DNA of 64,000 bases from Vogesella margarita (GTDB lineage Bacteria; Pseudomonadota; Gammaproteobacteria; Burkholderiales; Chromobacteriaceae), in the NCBI RefSeq assembly GCF_028548475.1, contig NZ_JAQQLE010000014.1, positions 1-64,000 on the forward strand. Reading direction: 5' to 3'. Position numbers and translations under genes: made by a program. Below the pieces are notes generated by a model, which was not told the DNA's origin, did no database searches, and saw only the letters and a list, made by a program, of their open reading frames with translations. This document shows, one piece after another, positions 28,776-38,390 of this stretch. The first letter of the stretch is position 1. Every line of letters starts with the position of its first letter.

Positions 28776-29766
28776 CGCCTTTATCACGCAGCTGGCGCGC
28801 GGTCTGGCGCCGCTGTACGTGATCCACGGCGAGGAAGCGCTGCTGGCGCTGGAGGCGGCCGACGCGCTGCGCAGCCACGCGCGCCAGGCCGGCTATGTCG
28901 AGCGCGAGGTGCTGACGGTGGAGGGTGCGCACTTCGACTGGTCGCAGCTGAACGACGCGATGAGCAGCGTGTCGCTGTTCGCCAGCCTCAAGCTGCTGGA
29001 AATCCGCATTCCCGGCGGCAAGCCGGGGCTGGAGGGCGGCGAGGCACTGCAAAGGTTGGCCGCAAGCCCGCCGCCGGACACCATCACCCTGCTGCAACTG
29101 CCCAAGCTGGATCGCAGCCAGCAGAAGAGCAAGTGGTTCGCCGCGCTGGAAAAGAGCGCGGTGATCACCGAGGCGAGGCCGGTGGGGCGCGGCGAGCTGC
29201 CGGTGTGGATCGCACGGCGGCTGCAGCGGCAGGGCCAGACCCTGGACCATGATGCGGCCAGCTTCTTCGCCGACCGCGTCGAGGGCAACCTGCTGGCGGC
29301 GAAGCAGGAGATCGACAAGCTGGCGCTGCTGTACCCGCGGGGCGAGCTGAGCCTGGCCGACATCCGCGACGCGGTGGCCAACGTGGCGCGCTTCGACGTC
29401 TTTCATTTGTCCGAGAGCTGGCTGGCCGGCGACGTGGCGCGTGCCGCGCGCATGCTGGACGGGCTGGAGGCGGAAGGCGAGGCGCCAGTGCTGGTGTTGT
29501 GGTCGTTCACCGAGGACGTGCGCATGCTGATCAAGCTCGGCCGCGGCCTGAAGGACGGGCGCAGCGTGCGCGACATGGCCGGCGAGTTGCGGCTGTGGGG
29601 CGACAAGCAGCGGCTGGCGGAGCCGGCGCTGAAGCGCATCGGCGGCGCGCGGCTGATGCAGGCGCTGACCGAATGCGCACGCATCGACCGCCAGATCAAG
29701 GGTGTGGCGCCGGGCGACGCCTGGCACAGCCTGAAACGGCTGGCCACCAGCCTCGCCACGCGCTGA
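28756..29766 (+). CDS. holA: DNA polymerase III subunit delta
   Basis: The delta subunit opens the beta clamp in the clamp-loader complex. The 336-residue protein has the N-terminal LAPLYVIHGEEALLALEAADALR (degenerate P-loop region), the FDVFHLSESWLAGDVARAARML central part and a C-terminal collar domain. It shares 20 bases with lptE. A repeat word at 29052-29064 is read as QRLAA. Confidence 0.93.
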   Translation: MPALSPDAFITQLARGLAPLYVIHGEEALLALEAADALRSHARQAGYVEREVLTVEGAHFDWSQLNDAMSSVSLFASLKLLEIRIPGGKPGLEGGEALQRLAASPPPDTITLLQLPKLDRSQQKSKWFAALEKSAVITEARPVGRGELPVWIARRLQRQGQTLDHDAASFFADRVEGNLLAAKQEIDKLALLYPRGELSLADIRDAVANVARFDVFHLSESWLAGDVARAARMLDGLEAEGEAPVLVLWSFTEDVRMLIKLGRGLKDGRSVRDMAGELRLWGDKQRLAEPALKRIGGARLMQALTECARIDRQIKGVAPGDAWHSLKRLATSLATR

Positions 29767-29788
29767 GTGACGGCGTTACCGGCAAATA

Positions 29789-29818
29789 AAAAACCCCTGT
29801 CCGCGGACAGGGGTTTTT
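29789..29818. terminator. bidirectional terminator between holA and lytic transglycosylase
   Basis: A perfect palindrome, AAAAACCCCTGTCCG and its complement, has A- and T-runs on both sides, so it can end transcripts from holA (rightward) and the facing transglycosylase gene (leftward). Confidence 0.95.
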
Positions 29819-29838
29819 GTTTGTGACGGCCGCCCGTT

Positions 29839-30513
29839 TTACAGCGGGAATTGCGGCGGCGGCAGGATCAGCTGGAAGCGCGGCTGGCGCGAGGGCACCA
29901 GCGACTGGCCGGTGCGCGACTCGTAGGACGCCAGCACCTTGGCCACGTATTCGCGGGTTTCGCGATACGGCGGGATGGTGTTGCGGTACTTGCCGACCGC
30001 GCCTTCGCCGGCGTTGTAGGCGGCGATTACCAGCGTCATGTCCTGCTTGAAGTAACCCTGCAGGAAGCGCAGGTAGCGCGCGCCGCCGCGCAGGCTCTGC
30101 AGCGGGTCGGCCCGGTTGCGCACGCCGAAGCGGGCGGCGGTATCGGGCATCAGCTGCATCAGGCCCTGTGCGCCCTTGGGCGAGGTCGCCCCCGGGTTGT
30201 AGCCGGATTCGACGGTGACGATGGCGTGCAGCAGCTGCGGGTCCAGCTGGTGTTCGCGCGCCACCTGGTGGATCAGCTTGCTGAACAGCGCCGCCTGTTG
30301 CCGGTTGTAGCCTGGCGCCTTGACGTCGGGTACCGTGTCGCCGCGCGTCTCGGACGCCGCTGGCGCCGCCGGCAGGGCATCGAAGCTGAGGGTGGCGCCG
30401 AGGCCGGGGCGTACCGCGTCGGCGAGGAAGTCATCGGCGGGCAGTGGCGCGAGTGCCAGCACCGGGCTGGTAGCCAGCAGCAGGCCGATCGTCAGTAGCA
30501 GGCGGTTCATCAT
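29839..30513 (-). CDS. lytic transglycosylase (SLT domain)
   Basis: The 224-residue protein has a signal peptide (LLLTIGLLLATSPVLALA), a proline-containing linker to about residue 75 and a goose-lysozyme-like SLT domain: LDPQLLHAIVTVESGYNP with the catalytic Glu (in VTVESG), SPKGAQGLMQLMPDTAARFGV and IAAYNAGEGAV. It cleaves peptidoglycan glycan strands in the periplasm. There is no lipobox, so it is probably soluble. Confidence 0.92.
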   Translation of the reverse strand: MMNRLLLTIGLLLATSPVLALAPLPADDFLADAVRPGLGATLSFDALPAAPAASETRGDTVPDVKAPGYNRQQAALFSKLIHQVAREHQLDPQLLHAIVTVESGYNPGATSPKGAQGLMQLMPDTAARFGVRNRADPLQSLRGGARYLRFLQGYFKQDMTLVIAAYNAGEGAVGKYRNTIPPYRETREYVAKVLASYESRTGQSLVPSRQPRFQLILPPPQFPL

Positions 30514-30810
30514 GATGTAAAGAACTCGGGCTCAGGTTAAAGGAGCGATAACTTCATGTTACTGATCGGATTGGCCATTTTCCAGTTCAAGCCGTGGCCG
30601 GCGTAACGGTCTTTTTTATGTCTTTGGCGTATGTCGAGCAGGGGTAAGGCGTCGGGCGGAATCGGCGCTTAGTGGATTTGTTGTAAAAGTGTTTAAATTA
30701 AATGCGGAAAATCGGACGGCGCACTGTGGAGAGACTTGACGACGGCGGCGGTCTTGCAAAAAATAACGGCCACTTTTTTGTCAGCCTTCTGTTTTGCAGC
30801 ATGTTAAACC
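30514..30810. other. 297-bp non-coding interval
   Basis: This divergent interval lies between the transglycosylase and the YkgJ gene. It is less GC-rich than its surroundings, with an AT-rich patch (TTGTAAAAGTGTTTAAATTAAATG, 30679-30702) that could hold promoters for either side. A 64-codon frame at 30702-30896 has no family features and overlaps the YkgJ start, so I do not call it. Confidence 0.5.
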
Positions 30811-31152
30811 ATGTCGGTCTCTCATTCTGCCTGTCAAGATTGTGGCGCCTGCTGCGCCAGTTTCCGGGTGTCGTTCTACTGGGCGGAGGCCGATGACGGC
30901 GGCGGCACGGTGCCGGCCGGCCTCACCGAACGGCGCGACGCCTTCCACCGCTGCATGCGCGGCACCTGGTCGGCCACGCCGCGCTGTATCGCGCTGCAGG
31001 GCGAGGTCGGGCGCGGGGTCAGCTGTCGCATCTACCCGCTGCGCAGCAGCGCCTGTCGCGAGCTGCACGAGGGCAGCCCCCAGTGCCACCGCGCACGCCA
31101 GCGCTGGGGATTGCCACCACTGGAGCGCGACGCCGGCTCGCAGGCGGCCTGA
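30811..31152 (+). CDS. YkgJ-family cysteine-cluster protein
   Basis: The 113-residue protein starts with [13 protein letters not shown] (Cys at 8, 11, 14 and 15) and has further cysteines in [26 protein letters not shown]. Spacing fits the YkgJ family, thought to bind zinc or an iron-sulfur centre; the function is unknown. It converges with rlmH across a 32-base gap containing a repeat word variant. Confidence 0.85.
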   Translation: MSVSHSACQDCGACCASFRVSFYWAEADDGGGTVPAGLTERRDAFHRCMRGTWSATPRCIALQGEVGRGVSCRIYPLRSSACRELHEGSPQCHRARQRWGLPPLERDAGSQAA

Positions 31153-31184
31153 AGCGGTGGCCGGGGTTGGCCGCAACGGGTCGG

Positions 31185-31655
31185 CTATTCGCGGTGGTAG
31201 GGGTGGTTGTTGAGGATGGAGTAGGCGCGGTACAGCTGCTCGGCCAGCAGCACGCGCACCATGCCGTGCGGCAGCGTCATCGCCGACAGCTGCAGCATGA
31301 TGTCGGCGCGCGCCTTCAGTTCCGCCGACAGCCCGTCGGCGCCGCCGATGACGATGCAGATGTCGTCGCCGCCGGCCATCCACTCCTTCATCGCGCCGGC
31401 CAGCTGCACCGAGGTCCAGTTCTTGCCGCGCTCATCCAGAATGATCAGCTTGCTGCGCAGCGGGATGGCCGCCACCAGGCGTTCGTGCTCGGCGGCGATG
31501 CCTTTCTCGGCGGTGACGCCGCCGCCGCGCTTCTCCGGCTTGATCTCTTTCAGTTCGAAGCTGATGTCGCGGCCGAAGCGCTTGGCGTAGTCGTTGAACG
31601 CGTCGTCCACCCAGCGCGGCATCTTGGTGCCGACGGCCAGCAGGGTAATTTTCAT
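31185..31655 (-). CDS. rlmH: 23S rRNA (pseudouridine1915-N3)-methyltransferase
   Basis: RlmH methylates pseudouridine 1915 in helix 69 of 23S rRNA. The 156-residue SPOUT-fold protein starts MKITLLAVGTKMPRWVDDAF and has LDERGKNWTS, the knot-forming VIGGADGL and the C-terminal LAEQLYRAYSI...HPYHRE. The start is the ATG at 31655, not an upstream in-frame ATG without family residues. It is the last gene of nadD-rsfS-rlmH. Confidence 0.95.
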   Translation of the reverse strand: MKITLLAVGTKMPRWVDDAFNDYAKRFGRDISFELKEIKPEKRGGGVTAEKGIAAEHERLVAAIPLRSKLIILDERGKNWTSVQLAGAMKEWMAGGDDICIVIGGADGLSAELKARADIMLQLSAMTLPHGMVRVLLAEQLYRAYSILNNHPYHRE

Positions 31656-31739
31656 GGCAGGGCTACAGGGGGAAAAGGTTGGCCGCAAAGCACAACGCAC
31701 CGCCGGGGCGGTGCGCTTGCGTTCACGGCAGGGCGGGGC

Positions 31740-32114
31740 TTATTCCGCGGTGGCGTCCCACGGACGGCCGCCGACCGGCACGAACGACGGCTTCTGGCCG
31801 CCCCACAGTGCCTCGATGTCGTAGTAGTCGCGTACCGCCGGCAGCATCACGTGGATGACCACGTCGCCGGCATCGACCAGTACCCACTCGCCGCTCTCGT
31901 GGCCTTCGGTGCCGACGATGTCGACGCCGGCAGCCTTCAGGTCCACCGCCACGTTGTTGGCCAGCGCCTTCACCTGACGGTTGGAGTCGCCGGTGGCGAC
32001 GATCAGGTGCGAGAACAGCGAGGTCAGCTTGCTGGTGTCCAGCGACACGATGTTTTTGCCTTTAACGTCTTCCAGCGCGTTGATGGCCAGTTTGACGATT
32101 TCTTGAACTTCCAT
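31740..32114 (-). CDS. rsfS: ribosomal silencing factor RsfS
   Basis: RsfS binds ribosomal protein L14 and blocks subunit joining in starvation. The 124-residue protein has VKLAINALEDVKGKNIVSLD, FSHLIVATGDSNRQVKALA and GEWVLVDAGDVVIHVM. Two ATGs lie six bases apart; the AAGGA ribosome site overlaps the first, so the second (32114) is the start. Confidence 0.94.
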   Translation of the reverse strand: MEVQEIVKLAINALEDVKGKNIVSLDTSKLTSLFSHLIVATGDSNRQVKALANNVAVDLKAAGVDIVGTEGHESGEWVLVDAGDVVIHVMLPAVRDYYDIEALWGGQKPSFVPVGGRPWDATAE

Positions 32115-32251
32115 GTGCATCCTTGATATTCGGTGTCAGGGGACGTGGCGACGCGTCAGCGCCCGGCGTGGCCAGAGGTTCCGCAAAAGAGCAAACGGCC
32201 GGCAACCGCCGGCCAGTGCAAATCCTGCTTGCCGCCGCGTGTTGCGCGGCG

Positions 32252-32914
32252 TTAGCGGTACAGCCGGTGCTGGCGGATATAGGCCAGCACCGCCGCTGGC
32301 AGCAGCGCGCTGCAGTCCTGCCCCGCCGCCAGTTGCTGGCGGATGGCGGTGGCAGAGAGGGTGATGGGCGGCAAGTCCAAGGCGCGGATTGTACCGGAAG
32401 GCGTTCGATTTGAAAAATCAGATACTTGCCGCGCCTGCCACAGGGCGGCGACGGCCGGATCGAGGTCGGCCGCGACGAAGCCGGGGCGGATGGCGACGGC
32501 CAGGTTGGCCAGCTGCAGCAGCTGCGGCCAACGTTGCCAGGTGTGCAGCTGTTGCAGCGAATCGCCGCCGATCAGGAACCACAGTTCGGCCTGGTCGCCC
32601 AGCTCGTCGCGCAGCTCCTGCAGCGTGTCGACGGTGTAGGCGGGGCGCGCGCGGCGCACCTCGCGGTCGTCGCTGACCAGGCCGGGTGCCTCGGTGGCCA
32701 GCGCCGCGTCCAGCATCGCCAGTCGTTGTGCGGCGCTGGCGTGCGGGGCACGGTCGCGGTGGTAGGGCTGGCCGGCCGGGATCAGCCGGACTTGGTCCAG
32801 CGCCAGCTCGTCGCGAAAGGCGCGCGCCAGGCGCAGGTGGGCGGCGTGCAGCGGGTCGAAGGTGCCGCCGAACACGCCGACGCGCGGCGGACGATCAGTC
32901 GGGCTGGTTGCCAT
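32252..32914 (-). CDS. nadD: nicotinate-nucleotide adenylyltransferase
   Basis: NadD makes nicotinate adenine dinucleotide in NAD synthesis. The 220-residue protein has the nucleotidyltransferase motif GGTFDPLHAAH close to the N-terminus, FLIGGDSLQQLHTW and the C-terminal LSATAIRQQLAAG. Two in-frame ATGs four codons apart are possible (32926 or 32914); neither has a strong ribosome site. The gene overlaps the end of the carbonic anhydrase gene by about 20 bases. Confidence 0.93.
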   Translation of the reverse strand: MATSPTDRPPRVGVFGGTFDPLHAAHLRLARAFRDELALDQVRLIPAGQPYHRDRAPHASAAQRLAMLDAALATEAPGLVSDDREVRRARPAYTVDTLQELRDELGDQAELWFLIGGDSLQQLHTWQRWPQLLQLANLAVAIRPGFVAADLDPAVAALWQARQVSDFSNRTPSGTIRALDLPPITLSATAIRQQLAAGQDCSALLPAAVLAYIRQHRLYR

Positions 32915-33461
32915 CGATGACCACATCCAGCTGGCCGGTGGCCGGATGGATGACCAGGCCGTGTACCGGGATGTCTTTCGGCATCAGCGGATGGCTGCGG
33001 ATGGTGGCCACGGTGTGGCGCACGCTGTCCTGCACGTTGTCGAAGCCCTTCAGCCAGCTGTCCAGGTCGATGCCGGCGCCGCGCAGGGTGGCGATGGTGT
33101 CCGCCGATACGCCGCGCTCCTGCGCATGGTCCAGGATGCGGCTCGGGTCGATGGCGCGCATGCCGCAGTCGTGGTGGGCGACGATGCAGATTTCCTCGGC
33201 GCGCAGCTCGTACACGGCCACCAGCAGCGAGCGCATCACCGAGCCCCACTGGTGGGTGACCAGCGCGCCGGCGTTCTTGATCAGCTTGAAGTCGCCATTC
33301 TTCAGCCCCATCGCCTTGGGCAGCAGTTCCACCAGCCGGGCGTCCATGCAGGACAGCACGACCAGGTTCTTGTCCGGGAATTTGTCGGTGGAAAATTGCT
33401 CGTATTCGCGCGCTTCGACGAAGGCGCGGTTGTGTTCCAGCAAGCTGTTAAGCAGGCCCAT
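32895..33461 (-). CDS. beta-class carbonic anhydrase
   Basis: The 188-residue enzyme interconverts carbon dioxide and bicarbonate. Zinc ligands are visible as the SCMDARL motif (Cys and Asp-Arg dyad) and HHDCGM (His and Cys). The start is MGLLNSLLEHN at 33461, with AGGAG six bases upstream. It overlaps nadD, an unusual partner. Bicarbonate from this enzyme could feed the nearby biotin carboxylase, though they are not clearly one operon. Confidence 0.92.
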   Translation of the reverse strand: MGLLNSLLEHNRAFVEAREYEQFSTDKFPDKNLVVLSCMDARLVELLPKAMGLKNGDFKLIKNAGALVTHQWGSVMRSLLVAVYELRAEEICIVAHHDCGMRAIDPSRILDHAQERGVSADTIATLRGAGIDLDSWLKGFDNVQDSVRHTVATIRSHPLMPKDIPVHGLVIHPATGQLDVVIDGNQPD

Positions 33462-33586
33462 GGTGTTCTCCTGTCTTGAAGTTTGCCCGCGGGTAGCGGG
33501 CAGGGTCACGGGATTGGTGTGTTTGCTCTATCGGGGTCGGGCGCCATGCTACCACGGGTTTTGGCGACGGTCTCGTGCCGGCTTGG

Positions 33587-34051
33587 TCAGCGGGAGGCTT
33601 CGTCCGATGCCAGGGTTTTGCGCAGCGTGAGCGAGGTTTTGACATGGACATAACCGTGCTGCCGGTAAAAGCGGTGCGCATCCTGGCGGTGCTCGGCGCT
33701 GCGCAAGCCGAGCTGGTGGATACCCTGCGTTTTCGCCCACTGCTCGCATGCCGCCAGCAGCGCGCTGCCGATACCGTGGCCGCGTTGTGCCGTCGCCACG
33801 ACCAGACCGCCCAGCTCGACGCAGGTGTCGGACTCCAGCAACGGCCGCACAAAGCCGTGAATCCAGCCGCAGGTTTCCCCCTGCCACTGCGCGACGCAGA
33901 CGAAGTGCTGTTGCGGTGCCGCCAGCAGGGTGGCCAGCCGCTGTCGCAGTTGTGCCGCGCTGGCGGGATAGCCCAGCTCGCCGCTGAGACGGGCGAGGTC
34001 GGCGGCATCGTCGAGGTGCGCCGGGCGCAGTTGCAGCGCGGAGTCGGGCAT
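33587..34051 (-). CDS. GNAT-family N-acetyltransferase
   Basis: The 154-residue protein has LQLRPAHLDDAADLARL at the start, the acetyl-CoA-binding VVATAQRGHGIGSALLAACEQWA (GHGIGS P-loop) and LRSAEHRQDAHRFYRQHGY. The substrate is unknown. The ATG at 34051 follows the accC stop by five bases with AAGGA inside the accC end, so it is co-transcribed with accBC. Confidence 0.86.
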   Translation of the reverse strand: MPDSALQLRPAHLDDAADLARLSGELGYPASAAQLRQRLATLLAAPQQHFVCVAQWQGETCGWIHGFVRPLLESDTCVELGGLVVATAQRGHGIGSALLAACEQWAKTQGIHQLGLRSAEHRQDAHRFYRQHGYVHVKTSLTLRKTLASDEASR

Positions 34052-34056
34052 CGTGC

Positions 34057-35418
34057 TTATCCTTGTGCCGATTGTTTGCGGGTGGCCAGCCACTGCTCCA
34101 GATAGTGGATGCTGGTGCTGCCGGCGATGAAGCCGGGGTCGCTGAACAGCAGCTGGTGCAGCGGAATATTGGTGTTGATGCCGCCGATGTTCAGCTCGCG
34201 CAGTGCCACGCGCATGCGTGCCATCGCCTGTTCGCGGTCGTCGCCATGGGCGATCAGCTTGCCGATCATCGAATCATAGTGTGGCGGCACATGATAGCCC
34301 TGGTAGATGTGCGAATCGATGCGGATGCCCGGGCCGCCGGCGGGATGGTAGTGCTCGATGCGCCCCGGCGACGGCAGGAAGCTGAACGCGTCCTCGGCAT
34401 TGAGGCGGCACTCCATCGCGTGGCCGCGCAGCACCACCTGTTCCTGCGTGTAGCGCAGCGGCAGGCCGGCGGCGACGCGGATCTGTTCCTGCACGATGTC
34501 GACGCCGGTGATCATCTCGGTCACCGGGTGCTCCACCTGCACGCGGGTATTCATCTCGATGAAGTAGAACTCGCCGTTTTCGTACAGGAACTCGAAGGTG
34601 CCGGCGCCGCGGTAGCCGATGCGGCGGCAGGCGTCGGCGCAGGCCTCGCCGATCTTCTTGCGCTGCGCGTCGCTGATGCCCGGCGCCGGCGCCTCCTCGA
34701 TCACCTTCTGGTGGCGGCGCTGCATCGAGCAGTCGCGCTCGCCCAGATAGATGGCGTTGCCGTGCTCGTCGGCCAGCATCTGGATCTCGATGTGGCGCGG
34801 CGCCTGCAGGTACTTTTCCATGTACACGGTCGGGTTGCCGAAGGCGGCACCGGCCTCGCTGCGGGTGGTCTGGATCGCGGTCAGCAGCTCGTCGGCCTGA
34901 TGCACCACGCGCATGCCGCGACCGCCGCCACCGCCGGCGGCCTTGATGATGACCGGATAGCCGATCTTGCCGGCGATCTTCAGCACCGCCTTGTCGTCGT
35001 CCGGCAGCGCGCCGTCGGAGCCGGGTACGCAGGGCACGCCGGCGGCAATCATCGCCTGCTTGGCCGACACCTTGTCACCCATCAGGCGGATGGTGTCGGC
35101 GCGCGGGCCGATGAACACGAAGCCGGACTCCTCCACGCACTGCGAGAAGGCGGCGTTTTCCGACAGGAAGCCGTAGCCGGGGTGGATGGCCTGCGCGCGA
35201 GTGACCTCGGCGGCGGCGATGATGGACGGCATGTGCAGGTAGCTCCTGGCCGACGAGGCCGGGCCGATGCACACCGATTCGTCGGACAGTTTCACGTACT
35301 TGGCATCGCGGTCGGCCTCGGAGTGCACCACTACCGTCTTGATGCCCAGCTCGTGGCAGGCGCGCAGCACGCGCAAGGCGATTTCGCCGCGGTTGGCAAT
35401 CAGGATCTTGTCGAACAT
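34057..35418 (-). CDS. accC: biotin carboxylase (acetyl-CoA carboxylase subunit)
   Basis: AccC carboxylates the biotin of AccB with bicarbonate and ATP. The 453-residue protein starts [16 protein letters not shown] and has the ATP-grasp glycine loop [26 protein letters not shown] and the [14 protein letters not shown] catalytic segment (about 286-299). The start is the ATG at 35418; the 13-base gap after accB is filled by a repeat word (GTGCGGCCAACC) that directly precedes it, so the word must be part of the ribosome-binding region. Confidence 0.96.
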   Translation of the reverse strand: MFDKILIANRGEIALRVLRACHELGIKTVVVHSEADRDAKYVKLSDESVCIGPASSARSYLHMPSIIAAAEVTRAQAIHPGYGFLSENAAFSQCVEESGFVFIGPRADTIRLMGDKVSAKQAMIAAGVPCVPGSDGALPDDDKAVLKIAGKIGYPVIIKAAGGGGGRGMRVVHQADELLTAIQTTRSEAGAAFGNPTVYMEKYLQAPRHIEIQMLADEHGNAIYLGERDCSMQRRHQKVIEEAPAPGISDAQRKKIGEACADACRRIGYRGAGTFEFLYENGEFYFIEMNTRVQVEHPVTEMITGVDIVQEQIRVAAGLPLRYTQEQVVLRGHAMECRLNAEDAFSFLPSPGRIEHYHPAGGPGIRIDSHIYQGYHVPPHYDSMIGKLIAHGDDREQAMARMRVALRELNIGGINTNIPLHQLLFSDPGFIAGSTSIHYLEQWLATRKQSAQG

Positions 35419-35431
35419 GGTTGGCCGCACC

Positions 35432-35872
<441 letters not shown>

Positions 35873-35892
35873 GGTCTGTTCCTGTCGGGGCA

Positions 35893-35922
35893 GGGTTGGC
35901 CGCAGGCTTGCGGCCAACCTTG
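35893..35922 (-). repeat. spaced inverted pair of the repeat word between pcp and accB
   Basis: GGGTTGGCCGCA and TGCGGCCAACCTT flank a four-base spacer just after the pcp stop. The RNA would form a strong hairpin without a T-run. It may partially separate the pxp-pcp transcript from accBC. Confidence 0.8.
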
Positions 35923-35923
35923 T

Positions 35924-36574
35924 TCAGTGAGTAGTGCCGCCACTTAGCCGCACGTCGTGCACGGTCTGGATGGCAGTTCGCAACGCAATTCTCATGCCGG
36001 ACACGATCTGTGGCAGTGCCATGCTCGGGGTGCCGCTCGCGTGTGCCGCCGCCTGCTGCGGCAGGTAGGGGATGTGCAGGAAGCCGGCGCGGCGCAATCC
36101 CGGCAACTGGCTGGCGGCGTGCATCAGGCCGAAAAACACATGGTTGCAGACATAGGTTCCTGCGCTGTGAGACACGCTGGCGGGGATAGCGTTCTCGCGC
36201 AGCGCCGCCACCATTGCCTTCAGCGGCAGGGTGCTGAAATAGGCGGCCGGGGCGCCGGCAATCACCGGCACATCGATAGGCTGCGCGCCAGCGTTGTCGG
36301 GGATGCGGGCGTCGTCGAGGTTGATGGCGACCCGCTCCAGGCTCAGCTCGGCGCGGCCGCCGGCCTGGCCGACCGCCAGCACCAGCGACGGCTGGTGTCG
36401 GGCCAGCGCCTGGCACAGTGCCTGCAGCGCCTTGCCGAACACGCAGGGCAGCTGTACCGCGACGATGCGGCAGCCGTCGAGCAGCTCGCCGTCGAGCTGG
36501 CGCACCGCTTCCCACGACGGGTTCAGCGTCTCGCCGTCAAAGGGCTCGAAGCCGGTCAGCAATAGGGTGGACAT
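35924..36574 (-). CDS. pcp: pyroglutamyl-peptidase I (pyrrolidone-carboxylate peptidase)
   Basis: Pcp removes N-terminal pyroglutamate from peptides, releasing 5-oxoproline. The 216-residue cysteine peptidase has MSTLLLTGFEPFDGETLNPSW, an Arg-rich ERVAINLDDARIPDN, the catalytic cysteine in GTYVCNHVFFGLMH and the histidine in GFLHIPYLP. The start is at 36574 (family-typical TGFEPF). Within the pxp locus it supplies the substrate for 5-oxoprolinase. Confidence 0.94.
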   Translation of the reverse strand: MSTLLLTGFEPFDGETLNPSWEAVRQLDGELLDGCRIVAVQLPCVFGKALQALCQALARHQPSLVLAVGQAGGRAELSLERVAINLDDARIPDNAGAQPIDVPVIAGAPAAYFSTLPLKAMVAALRENAIPASVSHSAGTYVCNHVFFGLMHAASQLPGLRRAGFLHIPYLPQQAAAHASGTPSMALPQIVSGMRIALRTAIQTVHDVRLSGGTTH

Positions 36575-36582
36575 GGTGACTC

Positions 36583-37539
36583 CTAGCGGAACATGAACAG
36601 GTACAGCAGGCCGATGTTGACGAGCAACAGCGGCAGGGCGGTCTGCCACTGCACCTTGATCACCGCGTTCTTGTCCGGCAGCTCCAGCAGCGCGGCCGGC
36701 ACGATGTTGAAGTTGGCCGCCATCGGCGTCATCAGCGTGCCGCAGTAGCCGGAGAACATGCCGATGGCCGCCATCACCGCGGCGTCGCCGTGATGCTGGC
36801 CCACCAGGATGGGCAGGCCGATGCCGGCGGTAATCACCGGGAAGGCGGCGAAGGCATTGCCCATGATCATGGTGAACAGCGCCATGCCCCCCGCGTAGGC
36901 GGCGACGGCGATCAGACGGTTATCCACCGCCAGATAGGTTTCGGTAATGTCGGCAATGGCCTTGCCGACGCCGGCCTCGGTGAACACCAGACCCAGCGTC
37001 GCCAGCAGCTGCGGCAGCATCACCGCCCAGCCCATCGCCTGCAGCAGGCGGCGCGACTCGCGCAGGCTCTGGCTGCCGCTGTCGCCGGTCAGCTTCAGGC
37101 ACAGCGGCAGCGCCAGGATGCAGGCCAGGCCGAGGCTGATCAGGGTGACGTTCTTGGCGTCGAACAGGGCCAGCCCGCCGATGTGCACGTCTTTCAGCAG
37201 CACCGCGCAGAACACGGTGACCAGCGGGATCGCCAATGCCGGCAGGAACAGCTTGTTGCCCAGCAGCCGGGCCTTGGCCGCGCGGGCCTCATCGCTCAGC
37301 GTGCTGTGGCCACCGGCCCTGACGCCGCCCAGGCCGGCCAGCAGCGCCATCACGATCACCAGCACACCCACCAGCGCGGCCGGCAGCAGCTGGCCGGCGA
37401 GGAAGATCACGCCGTACAGGCCCCAGAACAGCGCGCTGGACCAGCGGCGCGGGTTGCTCGCGTCGCGGGCGCTCATGGCCGCCACCACCAGCAGGATCAG
37501 GCCGGCCAGCAGGTACAGATAGTCGGGTTTCAGGATCAT
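36583..37539 (-). CDS. DUF979 membrane protein
   Basis: The 318-residue protein has about nine hydrophobic segments, including MILKPDYLYLLAGLILLVVAAM at the start and GNAFAAFPVITAGIGLPILV and GYCGTLMTPMAANFN later. DUF979 and DUF969 genes always tend to occur together next to pcp; a two-part transporter for pyroglutamate or pyroglutamyl peptides is a reasonable inference. One base separates it from the DUF969 stop. Confidence 0.85.
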   Translation of the reverse strand: MILKPDYLYLLAGLILLVVAAMSARDASNPRRWSSALFWGLYGVIFLAGQLLPAALVGVLVIVMALLAGLGGVRAGGHSTLSDEARAAKARLLGNKLFLPALAIPLVTVFCAVLLKDVHIGGLALFDAKNVTLISLGLACILALPLCLKLTGDSGSQSLRESRRLLQAMGWAVMLPQLLATLGLVFTEAGVGKAIADITETYLAVDNRLIAVAAYAGGMALFTMIMGNAFAAFPVITAGIGLPILVGQHHGDAAVMAAIGMFSGYCGTLMTPMAANFNIVPAALLELPDKNAVIKVQWQTALPLLLVNIGLLYLFMFR

Positions 37540-37540
37540 T

Positions 37541-38269
37541 TCAGTTCTCCCGGCATGGTGCGAGGTTGGCCGCAGCGGCCGGCTGGCGCAGTTCGCGCGC
37601 CAGGTAGCCGTCCAGGCGGTACAGGCGGTAGGCATGAATCAGGAAGGCGGCCAGCGCGGTGGGGATGCCCCACATCGCGATGTGCAGCGGGTCGACATCG
37701 ACGCCGTTTTCGCGCAGGAAGGTGTGCATCAGCATGATGGCGCCGAAGGCGACGAAGATGTCCTCGCCAAAGAACAGCCCGACGTTGTCGGTGGCGGCGG
37801 ACAGCGCGCGTAGCTTGTGACGCACATGCTCCGGCAGCGTGCCGTAGCGGGTTTCGGCGGCGCCTTCGGCCATCGGCGCCAGCAGCGGCCGCACCATCTG
37901 CGGATGGCCGCCGAGGCTGGTCAGCCCCAGCGCGGCGGTGATTTCGCGCACGAACAGGTAGACAATCAGCAGGCGGCCGGTGGTGGCCGACTTGATGCGG
38001 GCGATCCAGTTCTGCGCGTGCTCCTTCAGGCCGTGCCGCTCCAGCAGGCCGATCACCGGCAAGGGCAGGATCAGGATCAGCGGCAGGTTGCGGCTTTTCA
38101 CGAAGCCGGCGCCGATGGACGCCAGCAGCGCGTCGATCGGCATGTGCGCCGCCAGGCCGGTGACCAGGCCGGCAACGGTGACGACAAGCAGGGCGTTGAA
38201 GCGCAGGGCAAAGCCGGCGATCACCACCCCGACCCCCAGCAGGGGCCAGTAGCTGATGGTTTCTTGCAT
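37541..38269 (-). CDS. DUF969 membrane protein
   Basis: The 242-residue membrane protein starts MQETISYWPLLGVGVVIAGFALRFN, with LPLILILPLPVIGLLERHGLKE and GLTSLGGHPQMVRPLLAPMAEGA as conserved family blocks. The ATG at 38269 follows AAGGAG. It partners the DUF979 gene. A 121-base gap separates it from pxpA; I see no terminator there. A repeat word overlaps its 3' end at 37562-37575. Confidence 0.85.
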   Translation of the reverse strand: MQETISYWPLLGVGVVIAGFALRFNALLVVTVAGLVTGLAAHMPIDALLASIGAGFVKSRNLPLILILPLPVIGLLERHGLKEHAQNWIARIKSATTGRLLIVYLFVREITAALGLTSLGGHPQMVRPLLAPMAEGAAETRYGTLPEHVRHKLRALSAATDNVGLFFGEDIFVAFGAIMLMHTFLRENGVDVDPLHIAMWGIPTALAAFLIHAYRLYRLDGYLARELRQPAAAANLAPCREN

Positions 38270-38390
38270 GATTTCTCCTTGGTTGGCCCTGGGCCGGGGC
38301 CGGTGATAGTGCCCGGGGCGGGCCGCCGGTGCGTTGCCGGTGGCCTCGCCGGATGGCGCGCGCGAAGCCAGGTCGCGGCGCCGTGCTTGC

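Noticed and set aside
30702-30896. A 64-codon frame before the YkgJ gene
   Set aside because: It overlaps the YkgJ start and has no family or signal features.
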